A DNA stretch of 9,063 bases from Verrucomicrobiota bacterium (GCA_021160185.1 JAGHDA010000157.1:1-9063); one strand, 5' to 3'; positions 1-6,182 are shown, counted from the first letter of the stretch. Numbers and translations are program-made. Notes: generated by a model not told the origin, from the sequence alone.

Positions 1-704
1 GCCCACAGCCGCCAAGACGGCGCCGCCGCCAAACACAACGCGGCGGCCAGGAGGAGGCCGACCGCCCCGATCCGGCGCAGGTCGCGCAGGCCGATCCGGC
101 GCAGTTCCTCCTCCGCCAAAGAAAGGCTTCCCGCCCAAACCCGCAGCCCTCGCTCCCGCAATTGCTTCAGCGCTTTTTCTGTCGCCGCGCAAATCCGAGC
201 CGGGGTCGTGCGCCTGCGATCAAAAGCCGCGGTGAGCAGCGCGCCCCGGCCGTCCTCGGCGACCAGCGCGCCCCGGATCAACGGATGGCTCAGGCAAAAT
301 CGGCGCAGCTCTTCCAATTCATTTCGGCTCAAGGGCTTGTTAGGAACCAACGGGACCATTTCAAACCTCCAGCCCTGGCGAACCGGCTTGTAGGAACTGG
401 TGAGGCTTTTGACCTCCACGACTTCCGGAAGCCCGGCGAACGCGGCTGTGGCTTCCCTCACAGCGGCAAGCCCCGAGTTTGAGAAGAGATCCCCGCGCTC
501 CACGCCCGCCACGACGATCTCCTCGCCGCCCATCAACCGCTCCACTTTCTCGAGCACGGCCAAGCGGTGCCGGTCCGCCTCCAGCAAAACGCGGGCGTCG
601 GTCCGCACGCTCAAACGAGTCGCGGCCGCAAACGCCGCGGCGGCGCTCAACGCCGCAAGAGCCAGCGAGCTCCGCGGAAACCGGACGAACGGATTCCAAC
701 TCAT
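1..704 (-). CDS. RND superfamily (MMPL-type) exporter, N-terminal part, cut by the window edge
   Basis: About 234 codons are in the window and the frame is open to base 1, so the C-terminal part lies outside. Residues 12-29 form a hydrophobic Ala/Leu-rich segment (SSLALAALSAAAAFAAAT), the first membrane helix. A long polar region follows, with the sequence style of the first periplasmic domain of RND exporters: an early RTDARVLLE stretch, then EEIVVAGVERGDLFSNSGL, PEVVEVKSL, MVPLVPNKPLSRNELEELR and HPLIRGALVAEDGRGALL. A second membrane helix begins near residue 213 (IGAVGLLLAAALCLAAA) at the window edge. Family members move lipids, hopanoids or other hydrophobic molecules across the inner membrane using the proton gradient; the cargo here is unknown. 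The ATG at 704-702 is chosen because it gives a short N-terminus before helix 1. AGGA lies directly against this ATG, which is too close for a normal ribosome site, so an in-frame GTG at 731-729 is an alternative start. The gene is divergent from the sugar-nucleotide unit. Confidence 0.85.
   Translation of the reverse strand, partial: MSWNPFVRFPRSSLALAALSAAAAFAAATRLSVRTDARVLLEADRHRLAVLEKVERLMGGEEIVVAGVERGDLFSNSGLAAVREATAAFAGLPEVVEVKSLTSSYKPVRQGWRFEMVPLVPNKPLSRNELEELRRFCLSHPLIRGALVAEDGRGALLTAAFDRRRTTPARICAATEKALKQLRERGLRVWAGSLSLAEEELRRIGLRDLRRIGAVGLLLAAALCLAAAPSWRLW
67..104. repeat. 14-bp direct repeat, 24-bp period, inside the exporter gene
   Basis: CCGATCCGGCGCAG occurs at 67-80 and again at 91-104. 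The 24-bp spacing is exactly eight codons, so on the minus strand it encodes a repeated LRRIG unit (LRRIGLRD then LRRIGAVG) just before the second membrane helix of the exporter. It looks like a short in-frame tandem duplication rather than a regulatory site. Confidence 0.6.
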
Positions 705-720
705 TCCTGCCAAGGGCTCG

Positions 721-749
721 ATTATCCCCACCGCCGCCGGCCGGCACAA
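721..749 (-). promoter_or_regulatory. Possible promoter for the exporter gene
   Basis: On the minus strand GATAAT (726-721) matches five of six bases of the -10 consensus. TTGTGC (749-744), 17 bases upstream, matches the first three bases of TTGACA. Transcription would begin near 714, leaving a leader of only about ten bases before the ATG at 704. The -10 match is good, the -35 is weak and the short leader is unusual, so this is tentative. Confidence 0.3.
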
Positions 750-876
750 CGTCCTTTCAACGCCCGCGCCAGGGCCGCTAGTCTCCCTCGGGATCGATCG
801 TTCAGGACCTGTTCGAGGATCGACAGATATTCGGCGAGATCGAAGCGCTCTTGACGCCTTCCGAGGCGGGATAAAG

Positions 877-895
877 GCCGGGAGCCGCGCCCGGC
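877..895. repeat. GC-rich inverted repeat
   Basis: GCCGGG (877-882) and CCCGGC (890-895) form a perfect 6-bp stem with a 7-base loop. Read on the minus strand, the stem is followed by CTTTAT, a short T-rich tail, so it could weakly terminate minus-strand transcription. No minus-strand gene is visible just upstream to need it. The stem is short for such a GC-rich sequence and may be chance. Confidence 0.25.
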
Positions 896-951
896 GGATC
901 CGAACCGCCCCCGAAAGAGCAAGGCTCGCAGCGGCGCTCCCCAACGGCAAG

Positions 952-975
952 GCTGCGGGCCTCCAAGCCCGCGGC
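952..975. repeat. Stem-loop in the intergenic region
   Basis: Bases 952-960 pair with 967-975 over nine positions, eight Watson-Crick and one G-U when read as plus-strand RNA, closing a six-base loop (CTCCAA). On the minus strand the G-U becomes an A-C mismatch, so any RNA role would favour plus-strand transcription. No T-run follows. The function is unknown. Confidence 0.3.
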
Positions 976-1045
976 GCCGAATCCGCGGCCGACATGAAAG
1001 CGGCTCTCCTGCAAGCCGGCCGCCGCTAAGGGCGACCGACTAGAT

Positions 1046-1075
1046 TTGACCCGGGCGGGCCCGGCCCGATAGGAT
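1046..1075 (+). promoter_or_regulatory. Candidate sigma-70-type promoter for the sugar-nucleotide unit
   Basis: TTGACC (1046-1051) matches five of six bases of the -35 consensus. TAGGAT (1070-1075) matches four of six of the -10 consensus, with an 18-base spacer. Transcription would start near 1082, giving a leader of about 20 bases that contains the strong AGGAGG site before the GTG start at 1104. Position and spacing make this the best promoter in the window. The phylum's own promoter consensus is unknown to me, so it remains a prediction. Confidence 0.45.
1051..1064. promoter_or_regulatory. Palindrome in the promoter spacer, possible operator
   Basis: CCGGGC (1051-1056) and GCCCGG (1059-1064) are perfect inverted arms separated by GG, and fill most of the spacer between the proposed -35 and -10 hexamers. 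A second inverted pair, CCGAT (1066-1070) and ATCGG (1074-1078) around AGG, overlaps the -10 hexamer. A dimeric regulator bound here would block RNA polymerase. GC-rich palindromes also arise by chance in DNA of this composition. Confidence 0.3.
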
Positions 1076-1090
1076 CGGCGGCCGTGAAGC

Positions 1091-1096
1091 AGGAGG
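1091..1096 (+). promoter_or_regulatory. Ribosome binding site that decides the GTG start
   Basis: AGGAGG lies seven bases before the GTG at 1104. This full-strength site fixes the non-ATG start of the nucleotidyltransferase and makes downstream starts unlikely. Confidence 0.8.
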
Positions 1097-1103
1097 CTGC
1101 GCC

Positions 1104-1991
1104 GTGAAAATTCGCAAAGCTGTCATCACCGCCGCGGGACCGGACCAGCGGACGTTGCCGCTCCAAACCCTGATCGACCGGGACGGCAAGGCGAAGTCCG
1201 CCTTGCGGATTCTGGCGGAGGAAGCCGCCGCAGCCGGCATCGAGGAATGCCTGGTCATCACGCATCGGGGCGACGCGGAGGCGTATCGGGAGGCGGTGGG
1301 CGACTGCCGCTCGTGGGTCCGTTTCCAGGAGCAATCCGAGCCGTTGGGTTACGGCCATGCGGCGGCGACGGCGAAAGCTTTTGTCGGCGGGGAGCCTTTC
1401 CTTCTGATGGTGGGCGACCACCTCTACCTGAGCCAAACCGAGGAGCGCTGCGCCGCCCAATTGGTCCGCGCCGCCGAAGAGGCGGGGCGTCCCGTCTCGG
1501 CCGTCCAGCAGACCCACGAGAGCAAACTCCCTTACTACGGAGCGGCCGGCGGATATCCGGTCCGCGGCAAGCCGGGCTGGTTCCACATCGAGACCGTGGC
1601 CGAAAAGCCGACCCCAACGGAGGCCGAGCAAACTCTCCTGGTGCCCGGCATGAGGGCGGGCTATTACCTCTGCTTCTTTGGGATGCACGCCCTTCCGCCC
1701 GCTGTCTTCGAGCTTTTGGAGGAGGCGCTGGCGAAGGCCGAAGATCCCCGCCGGGTGCGGCTGACCGACGCCTTGGCAAGCCTGGTCGAAAGGGAGGGAT
1801 GCCTCGCCTACGAAGTCCGGGGCCGTCGCTACGACATCGGCGTCCGCTACGGCGTGTTCACTGCGCAGCTTGCCCTGGCGCTGGCCGGGACAGACAAAGA
1901 GTTCGTGCTCGCCCAACTCGCCGACCTTCTGGCCCAAACGCTGAGCGGGCGGGACCCTCGCCCCGCCTCTCCCGCCGGAGCGGCGGACTGA
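1104..1991 (+). CDS. GalU-like nucleotidyltransferase with an atypical nucleotide-binding loop
   Basis: A 295-residue protein with a GTG start behind a strong AGGAGG. The fold signature is that of the NTP-transferase (GalU/RfbA) superfamily: KAVITAAG at 5-12, a helix plus strand IEECLVITHRGD (46-57), EPLGYGHA (79-86), the metal-binding strand LLMVGDHLY (100-108, Asp105), AEKPTP (166-171, with the usual Glu-Lys) and RYDIG (242-246, Asp244). These match UTP–glucose-1-phosphate uridylyltransferase order and spacing. The glycine-rich loop is abnormal: instead of GxGTRxxP...K it reads AAGPDQRTLP (10-19), then LIDRDGKAKS. Either nucleotide binding is remodelled, or the protein is a regulatory partner rather than an active enzyme. 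It is 25 bases upstream of the kinase/pyrophosphorylase gene and almost certainly co-transcribed with it, which suggests a role in nucleotide-sugar supply. The superfamily assignment is firm; the substrate and activity are unknown. Confidence 0.88.
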   Translation: MKIRKAVITAAGPDQRTLPLQTLIDRDGKAKSALRILAEEAAAAGIEECLVITHRGDAEAYREAVGDCRSWVRFQEQSEPLGYGHAAATAKAFVGGEPFLLMVGDHLYLSQTEERCAAQLVRAAEEAGRPVSAVQQTHESKLPYYGAAGGYPVRGKPGWFHIETVAEKPTPTEAEQTLLVPGMRAGYYLCFFGMHALPPAVFELLEEALAKAEDPRRVRLTDALASLVEREGCLAYEVRGRRYDIGVRYGVFTAQLALALAGTDKEFVLAQLADLLAQTLSGRDPRPASPAGAAD

Positions 1992-2002
1992 AAGCGCTTC
2001 GA

Positions 2003-2007
2003 AAGGA
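2003..2007 (+). promoter_or_regulatory. Ribosome binding site of the kinase/pyrophosphorylase gene
   Basis: AAGGA lies nine bases before the ATG at 2017, in the 25-base gap after the upstream stop codon. It supports this start and independent translation of the second gene of the pair. Confidence 0.6.
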
Positions 2008-2016
2008 TCCTCCTCC

Positions 2017-5000
2017 ATGGCTGCATCCCGACTGGTCAACATCATCACCGCGACGGACGAAACGGCGCGGCACACGCCGATCGAGGCGGTGTGCGAGGGC
2101 CTTTCCGCCGAAGAGCTTCTCGCCGAATGCGCCGCGCTGGAAACCTTCCGACGCCGGGCCGAAAGCCTCTACCACCGAGTGCGGGCGCTGTTGTTCCTCT
2201 ACGCGATCCACCGCTTCCACCTGCCCGGACGCCGTGGCGTGTCCCCGCAAGGCCGCATCCCGTATGAGGGCTACCTGAGGCTTGCAGCCGGGCAATTCGA
2301 AGAGGCGATTCAGCTTTTCCTCCAAGTCCAGGCCGAAGAAGGCCCCAGCGCGGGGCTTTCCAGCGCCTTGGCCGCAAGCTATTACCGTCTGGGCTTCCAC
2401 ACCTTGGCGGGCCAGGTGCGCCGCAGCGTGCGCACCGTCCGCGGCAATCAATGGATGTTCCGGATGGGCCATCCGTTGGACCATCCGTTGCGGGTCCGCC
2501 CCGAGCTTCTGGCCAGGGACGCGGGCGGCGCCCGGCCGATCCTATGGGAGCGGACCCCGGTGCGGATGGACCTGACCCACTGCGGGTGGAGCGACATTTT
2601 CTTCCTCGCCATGGATTTCCCCGAAGGGGCCAAGGTGCTCAATGTCTCGATCGACCTGGGCGTCCATGGGCGGGACCCGACGCCGCGGCCGCCGGTGGAG
2701 GCCTTCTTCCGGGTCATCGACGAGCCGATCCTGCGGCTTGTGAGCGTGGACCTGCGAGCCGTCGCGGAGATTCGCGATCTGGCGGAGGCTTTTGATTTTG
2801 GGCGCGACTATCTGGGCCTTCTGAAAGCGGCGGTGATCGCGGCCGGGTTGATTCCTCCAGGCGTGGAAGGCAGCGGATGTTCGTTGCCGGATTTGCTGGC
2901 CCGGCTTTGCGGCAAAGGCCGCGGGATCGAGCTGGTCAGCAAGGTCAACGACATCCCCAAAGGCTCCCGCCTGGCGGTTTCCACCAGCCTGTTGGCCGCG
3001 CTGGTGGCCGTGGCCATGCGGGCCACCGGCCAGACCCGCTCGCTGACCGGAGGATTGGACGAGCGGGAGCGGCGGTTGGCGCTGGCGCGGGCGCTCCTGG
3101 GCGAATGGCTGGGCGGCAGCGGCGGCGGATGGCAGGACAGCGGCGGGGTGTGGCCCGGCATCAAGTTGATCACCGGCGTGCCCGCCCGGGAGGGCGATCC
3201 TGAATACGGGGTCAGCCGCGGCTGCCTCCTGCCCCGGCACCATATCCTGGGCGAGAAGGAAGCCCCCCGGGAAGCCAGGCGGCGGCTCCAGGAAAGCCTG
3301 GTCCTGGTCCACGGCGGCATGGCCCAAAACGTCGGCCCCATCCTCGAGATGGTGACCGAGAAGTACCTGCTCCGCTCCGGGCCCCAGTGGCGGGCCCGAT
3401 TGGAAGCCCTGGGCATCCTGGACGAAATCCTGACCGCGCTCCGGCGGGGAGATCTCCGCGCCATCGGCCGCGCCACGACGCGGAACTTCTTCGGCCCCCT
3501 TCAGACAATCATTCCGTGGGCCACCAATTTGTACACTGAACGGTTGATCGACGCGGCCCGAGTCCGGTTCGGCGAGGCGTTCTGGGGCTTCTGGATGCTC
3601 GGCGGCATGAGCGGCGGCGGCATGGGGTTCATCTTCGCGCCGGAAAAACGCGGCGAAGCCCTGGAAGAAATGGGCCCCCTGATGCGCGGAATCAAGAAGG
3701 AGCTGGAGACCGCCCTGCCCTTCGCCATGGATCCGGTTGTCTACGACTTCGCGATCAACGAACAGGGCGCGCAAGCGAAGCTGCTGCGGGGCGAGGAGGC
3801 TCTGATGCCGCTGGGCTATTACACCCTGACCCTGCCGCGGCTCCTGCGGCGGGAGCGGCAGGAGCTTTCCCCCGCCCAGCGCACAGAGCTGGACCGGTTT
3901 GCCGCCGCCTGCCGGACCCGGCCCGAGTGGTCCGGAGCGGTCCGTGAACTGTTCGAGGTGATGCTGCCCCGGCCCGCGGCTTCGGAAGCGAAAGGCAAAG
4001 ACCTCCAGAGCCTCCTGGACGAGCTGGGCTTCGACCGCGCCCAGCACGAACAGATCCGCGCCGATCTGCGCGCCGGGCGCATCGGTCTCGCTCAAAACCG
4101 CCTCCCCCCCAATGTCCGCATCGAAGACGTGCGGCCGGAGGACGTCGTGGACGCCTTGGGCTGGCAGGAGGCCGAGAGCGGCGAGGCGGCCGAGTGCCGC
4201 AAGGCGGGCGAAGCGGCGCTTCGAGCCGGCCAAGCGGCGGTGGTGACGCTGGCCGCCGGCGCGGGGACGCGTTGGACCCAAGGCGCGGGCGTGGTCAAGG
4301 CGCTCCATCCCTTCTGCAAGCTGGCCGGCAAACATCGATCATTCCTGGAAACCCATTTGGCCAAGACGCGCCGGATCGCCCGCGAGATGGGCGCGCCGTT
4401 GCCGCACGTCTTCACCACCAGCCACCTCACCCACCGCCCGATCGAGGACGCCCTGCGCCGCGCGAATTGCTTCGGCTATGAAGGGCCGGTGCTTCTTTCC
4501 CGAGGACGCTCCGTGGGGCTGCGGATGATCCCCACCGTGCGGGATCTGCGGTTTCTCTGGGGAGAAGGCGAGGGCGAAGCCATTGACGACCCGCAGCGCA
4601 AAGTCACGGAAAGCCTCCACGCCGCGCTTGTGGACTGGGCGCGGAAGATGGGCGAAGCGGCCGACTACACCGACAACGCTCCCGGCCAGTGCATCACCCC
4701 CATCGGCCATTGGTACGAAATCCCTAACATGCTGCGCAACGGCGTCCTCCTTTCCCTGCTCCGCGAACGCCCCCAGCTCAAATACCTAATGCTTCACAAC
4801 ATCGACACGGTGGGCGCGGACGTCGACCCCGCCCTTCTGGGCCGGCACGCGCTCGAGCAGGCCGCTTTGAGCTTCGAAGTCATCCCGCGCCAGCTTGAAG
4901 ACCGCGGCGGCGGCCTGGCGCGGGTGGACGGCCGCGTCCGCCTGGTCGAAGGCCTGGCCATGCCGGAAGAGGCGATCGAGTTCCGTCTCAGCTACTACAA

Positions 5001-5358
5001 CTCCATGACCACCTGGATCGACATCGACCGCCTCCTCGAAGTGTTCGGCCTGGACCGGGAAAGCCTGGCCGATCCGGACAAAGTGGCCGAAGGGGTCCGC
5101 GCCGTGGCGGCCCGCATGCCCACCTACATCACCATCAAGGAAGTCAAAAAACGCTGGGGCCGCGGCCAGGAGGACCGCTACCCGGTGGCTCAATACGAAA
5201 AGCTCTGGGGGGACATGACGGCGCTGCCGGAGCTTGCGTGCAGGTTCTTTGTCGTCCCTCGCGCTCGAGGCCGTCAATTGAAGGATCCGGCCCAGCTCGA
5301 CGGCTGGCTGCGAGACGGTTCGGCGGCTTACGTGGAGCGGCTTGGCGACTGGAGTTAG
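2017..5358 (+). CDS. Fusion of fucokinase-like GHMP sugar kinase and UDP-sugar pyrophosphorylase
   Basis: This 1113-residue protein has at least three parts. Residues 1-170 are helical and partly TPR-like (FEEAIQLFLQVQ, then ALAASYYRLGFHTLA), with no function I recognise. Residues 179 to about 590 are a GHMP kinase of the L-fucokinase/heptose-kinase type: RMDLTHCGWSDIFF (183-196) corresponds to the family's RIDLSGGWTDTPP, DIPKGSRLAVSTS (312-324) is the ATP-binding loop, GGGWQDSGGVWPGIKL (369-384) is the fucokinase signature, and GGMSGGGMGF (529-538) the C-terminal glycine motif. Residues from about 735 are a UDPGP-family pyrophosphorylase: LAAGAGTRWTQGAGVVKAL (745-763, Lys761), TPIGHWYE (894-901), HNIDTVGADVD (927-937), a GGG...VDGRVRLVEGLAMP stretch from 964, and NSMTTW (995-1000). 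The expected chemistry is sugar + ATP to sugar-1-phosphate, then + UTP to UDP-sugar, in the cytosol. The domain order is the reverse of Bacteroides Fkp and plant FKGP. The sugar is unknown. Databases may label it UTP–glucose-1-phosphate uridylyltransferase, which would miss the kinase half. Confidence 0.88.
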   Translation: MAASRLVNIITATDETARHTPIEAVCEGLSAEELLAECAALETFRRRAESLYHRVRALLFLYAIHRFHLPGRRGVSPQGRIPYEGYLRLAAGQFEEAIQLFLQVQAEEGPSAGLSSALAASYYRLGFHTLAGQVRRSVRTVRGNQWMFRMGHPLDHPLRVRPELLARDAGGARPILWERTPVRMDLTHCGWSDIFFLAMDFPEGAKVLNVSIDLGVHGRDPTPRPPVEAFFRVIDEPILRLVSVDLRAVAEIRDLAEAFDFGRDYLGLLKAAVIAAGLIPPGVEGSGCSLPDLLARLCGKGRGIELVSKVNDIPKGSRLAVSTSLLAALVAVAMRATGQTRSLTGGLDERERRLALARALLGEWLGGSGGGWQDSGGVWPGIKLITGVPAREGDPEYGVSRGCLLPRHHILGEKEAPREARRRLQESLVLVHGGMAQNVGPILEMVTEKYLLRSGPQWRARLEALGILDEILTALRRGDLRAIGRATTRNFFGPLQTIIPWATNLYTERLIDAARVRFGEAFWGFWMLGGMSGGGMGFIFAPEKRGEALEEMGPLMRGIKKELETALPFAMDPVVYDFAINEQGAQAKLLRGEEALMPLGYYTLTLPRLLRRERQELSPAQRTELDRFAAACRTRPEWSGAVRELFEVMLPRPAASEAKGKDLQSLLDELGFDRAQHEQIRADLRAGRIGLAQNRLPPNVRIEDVRPEDVVDALGWQEAESGEAAECRKAGEAALRAGQAAVVTLAAGAGTRWTQGAGVVKALHPFCKLAGKHRSFLETHLAKTRRIAREMGAPLPHVFTTSHLTHRPIEDALRRANCFGYEGPVLLSRGRSVGLRMIPTVRDLRFLWGEGEGEAIDDPQRKVTESLHAALVDWARKMGEAADYTDNAPGQCITPIGHWYEIPNMLRNGVLLSLLRERPQLKYLMLHNIDTVGADVDPALLGRHALEQAALSFEVIPRQLEDRGGGLARVDGRVRLVEGLAMPEEAIEFRLSYYNSMTTWIDIDRLLEVFGLDRESLADPDKVAEGVRAVAARMPTYITIKEVKKRWGRGQEDRYPVAQYEKLWGDMTALPELACRFFVVPRARGRQLKDPAQLDGWLRDGSAAYVERLGDWS

Positions 5359-5367
5359 AAGTCCCCG

Positions 5368-5388
5368 GGCCGAGGGCTTCTCTCGGCC
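5368..5388. terminator. Stem-loop after the kinase/pyrophosphorylase gene, probable terminator
   Basis: GGCCGAG (5368-5374) pairs perfectly with CTCGGCC (5382-5388) around a seven-base loop, ten bases past the TAG stop. There is no T-run, so it is not a classical intrinsic terminator. Its position just after the stop codon fits a terminator or 3'-end stabiliser. Confidence 0.45.
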
Positions 5389-5424
5389 GCAACCCATCGC
5401 CGCCCTCGATGTCGCGTCGCCTCG

Positions 5425-5441
5425 GAGCCGCAAAGCGGCTC
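5425..5441. repeat. Second stem-loop in the 5359-5487 gap
   Basis: GAGCCGC (5425-5431) and GCGGCTC (5435-5441) are perfect 7-bp arms around an AAA loop. It lies about 47 bases before the esterase start and is followed by GGGAATTCTC, with no T-run. It could be a second terminator, a leader hairpin of the esterase transcript or a protein-binding palindrome; nothing in the sequence decides among these. Confidence 0.4.
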
Positions 5442-5487
5442 GGGAATTCTCTGGCGCGGCGCGGACGGACGGCTTAGCATCCGGCGC

Positions 5488-6150
5488 ATGCTCAAAACGG
5501 TGTTGATTCCGGCTCATGAGCATGGCTCTCGACGGTTGCTGGTTGTCCTGCACGGGCTGGGCGACAGCGTCGAGGGCTATCGATGGATGCCGCGGGAGAT
5601 GGGGTTGCCCTGGCTGAACTATCTGCTGGTCAACGCGCCGGACGAATACTACGGGGGCTATTCCTGGTACGACATTTATGAGGACCCGGATCCGGGCGTC
5701 CAGCGCAGCCGGCGCTTGCTGTTCGAGCTTCTGGACAAGCTGCCGGAGCGTGACTTCCCGCACGAACAGGTTATGATGTTCGGCTTTTCCCAAGGGTGCG
5801 TGCTGACGATCGAGACGGCCGCGCGCTATCCGCGCCGACTGGCCGGCTTCGTGGGAGTCAGCGGCTATGTCCACGGGGCGGAGGAGCTGATCCGAGAACT
5901 TTCGCCGGTCGCGCGGGAACAACGGATTCTGATGACTCACGGCACGCGGGATCCGCTGATCCCGATTGCGCCGGTGCGCGTGCAGGTGGAGCGGCTTCGA
6001 AACGCCGGGATGCAGATCGAATGGCGCGAGTTTACCAAGGCGCACGAGATTGCCGGATGGGAGGAGCTGGAGCTTATCCGGCAGTTCATCGGGCGCTGTT
6101 TCGGCAAAGAAGCTCCCGAGATCTCGCCGCGCCCGCCTTCCTTCTTCTGA
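5488..6150 (+). CDS. Alpha/beta hydrolase, phospholipase/carboxylesterase family
   Basis: A 220-residue soluble protein, the usual length for the YpfH/acyl-protein-thioesterase-like carboxylesterases. LLVVLHGLGDS (17-27) gives the first core strand and the HG oxyanion loop, and NAPDEYYGGYSWYD (49-62) is the family's PN/AP...W/Y segment. The nucleophile elbow is GFSQG (99-103), with Ser101. The triad is completed by Asp155 in THGTRDPLIP and His186 in KAHEI. No signal peptide is present, so it acts in the cytosol. Family members hydrolyse short acyl esters or lysophospholipids; the natural substrate is unknown. The ATG at 5488 lacks a clear ribosome site (the nearest purine run, GGACGG, is about 15 bases away), but no later start would keep the first strand. 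It follows a 129-base gap with hairpins, so it is probably a separate transcription unit from the sugar-nucleotide genes, and may be co-transcribed with the peptidase 32 bases downstream. Confidence 0.88.
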   Translation: MLKTVLIPAHEHGSRRLLVVLHGLGDSVEGYRWMPREMGLPWLNYLLVNAPDEYYGGYSWYDIYEDPDPGVQRSRRLLFELLDKLPERDFPHEQVMMFGFSQGCVLTIETAARYPRRLAGFVGVSGYVHGAEELIRELSPVAREQRILMTHGTRDPLIPIAPVRVQVERLRNAGMQIEWREFTKAHEIAGWEELELIRQFIGRCFGKEAPEISPRPPSFF

Positions 6151-6182
6151 GAAAACCAGCCCGCTGAAACTAAATTCCAACA

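Larger units (their letters stand above)
705..1103. other. Divergent intergenic region with no convincing gene
   Basis: These 399 bases separate the exporter (minus) from the sugar-nucleotide unit (plus). All long open frames here look like GC-rich chance frames without a credible start and ribosome site. The only protein-like stretch is on the minus strand at roughly 745-855, in a frame that stops with TAA at 724-722. It encodes an amphipathic-looking run (FDLAEYLSILEQVL), but no ATG precedes it and its end overlaps the candidate exporter promoter, so I do not call it a gene. The region also holds stem-loops at 877-895 and 952-975 and a promoter with palindromes at 1046-1078. Confidence 0.5.

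Noticed and set aside
722..922. A 66-codon minus-strand frame upstream of the exporter
   Set aside because: It has only a TTG start without a ribosome site and no recognisable family, and its end overlaps the candidate exporter promoter. I kept it as an observation, not a gene.
400..1029. A 209-codon plus-strand frame covering part of the exporter and the divergent gap
   Set aside because: It lies opposite the well-supported exporter frame and reads as Ala/Arg/Ser-rich low-complexity sequence with no ribosome site.
994..1029. An 11-codon ATG frame upstream of the sugar-nucleotide promoter, considered as a leader peptide
   Set aside because: It lies upstream of the proposed transcript start and has no regulatory codon run or attenuator-like structure after it.
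1026..2075. A 349-codon minus-strand frame opposite the GalU-like gene
   Set aside because: The plus strand has a strong ribosome site and superfamily motifs; the minus frame has neither.
2469..2490. A 10-bp direct repeat (CCATCCGTTG twice, 12-bp period) in the kinase gene
   Set aside because: It is explained by the encoded HPLDHPL peptide and is too short to suggest a separate element.
2542..4335. A 597-codon minus-strand frame opposite the kinase/pyrophosphorylase
   Set aside because: Its composition is low-complexity Gly/Ala/Arg/Gln/His without domain motifs, while the plus-strand frame carries clear enzyme signatures throughout.
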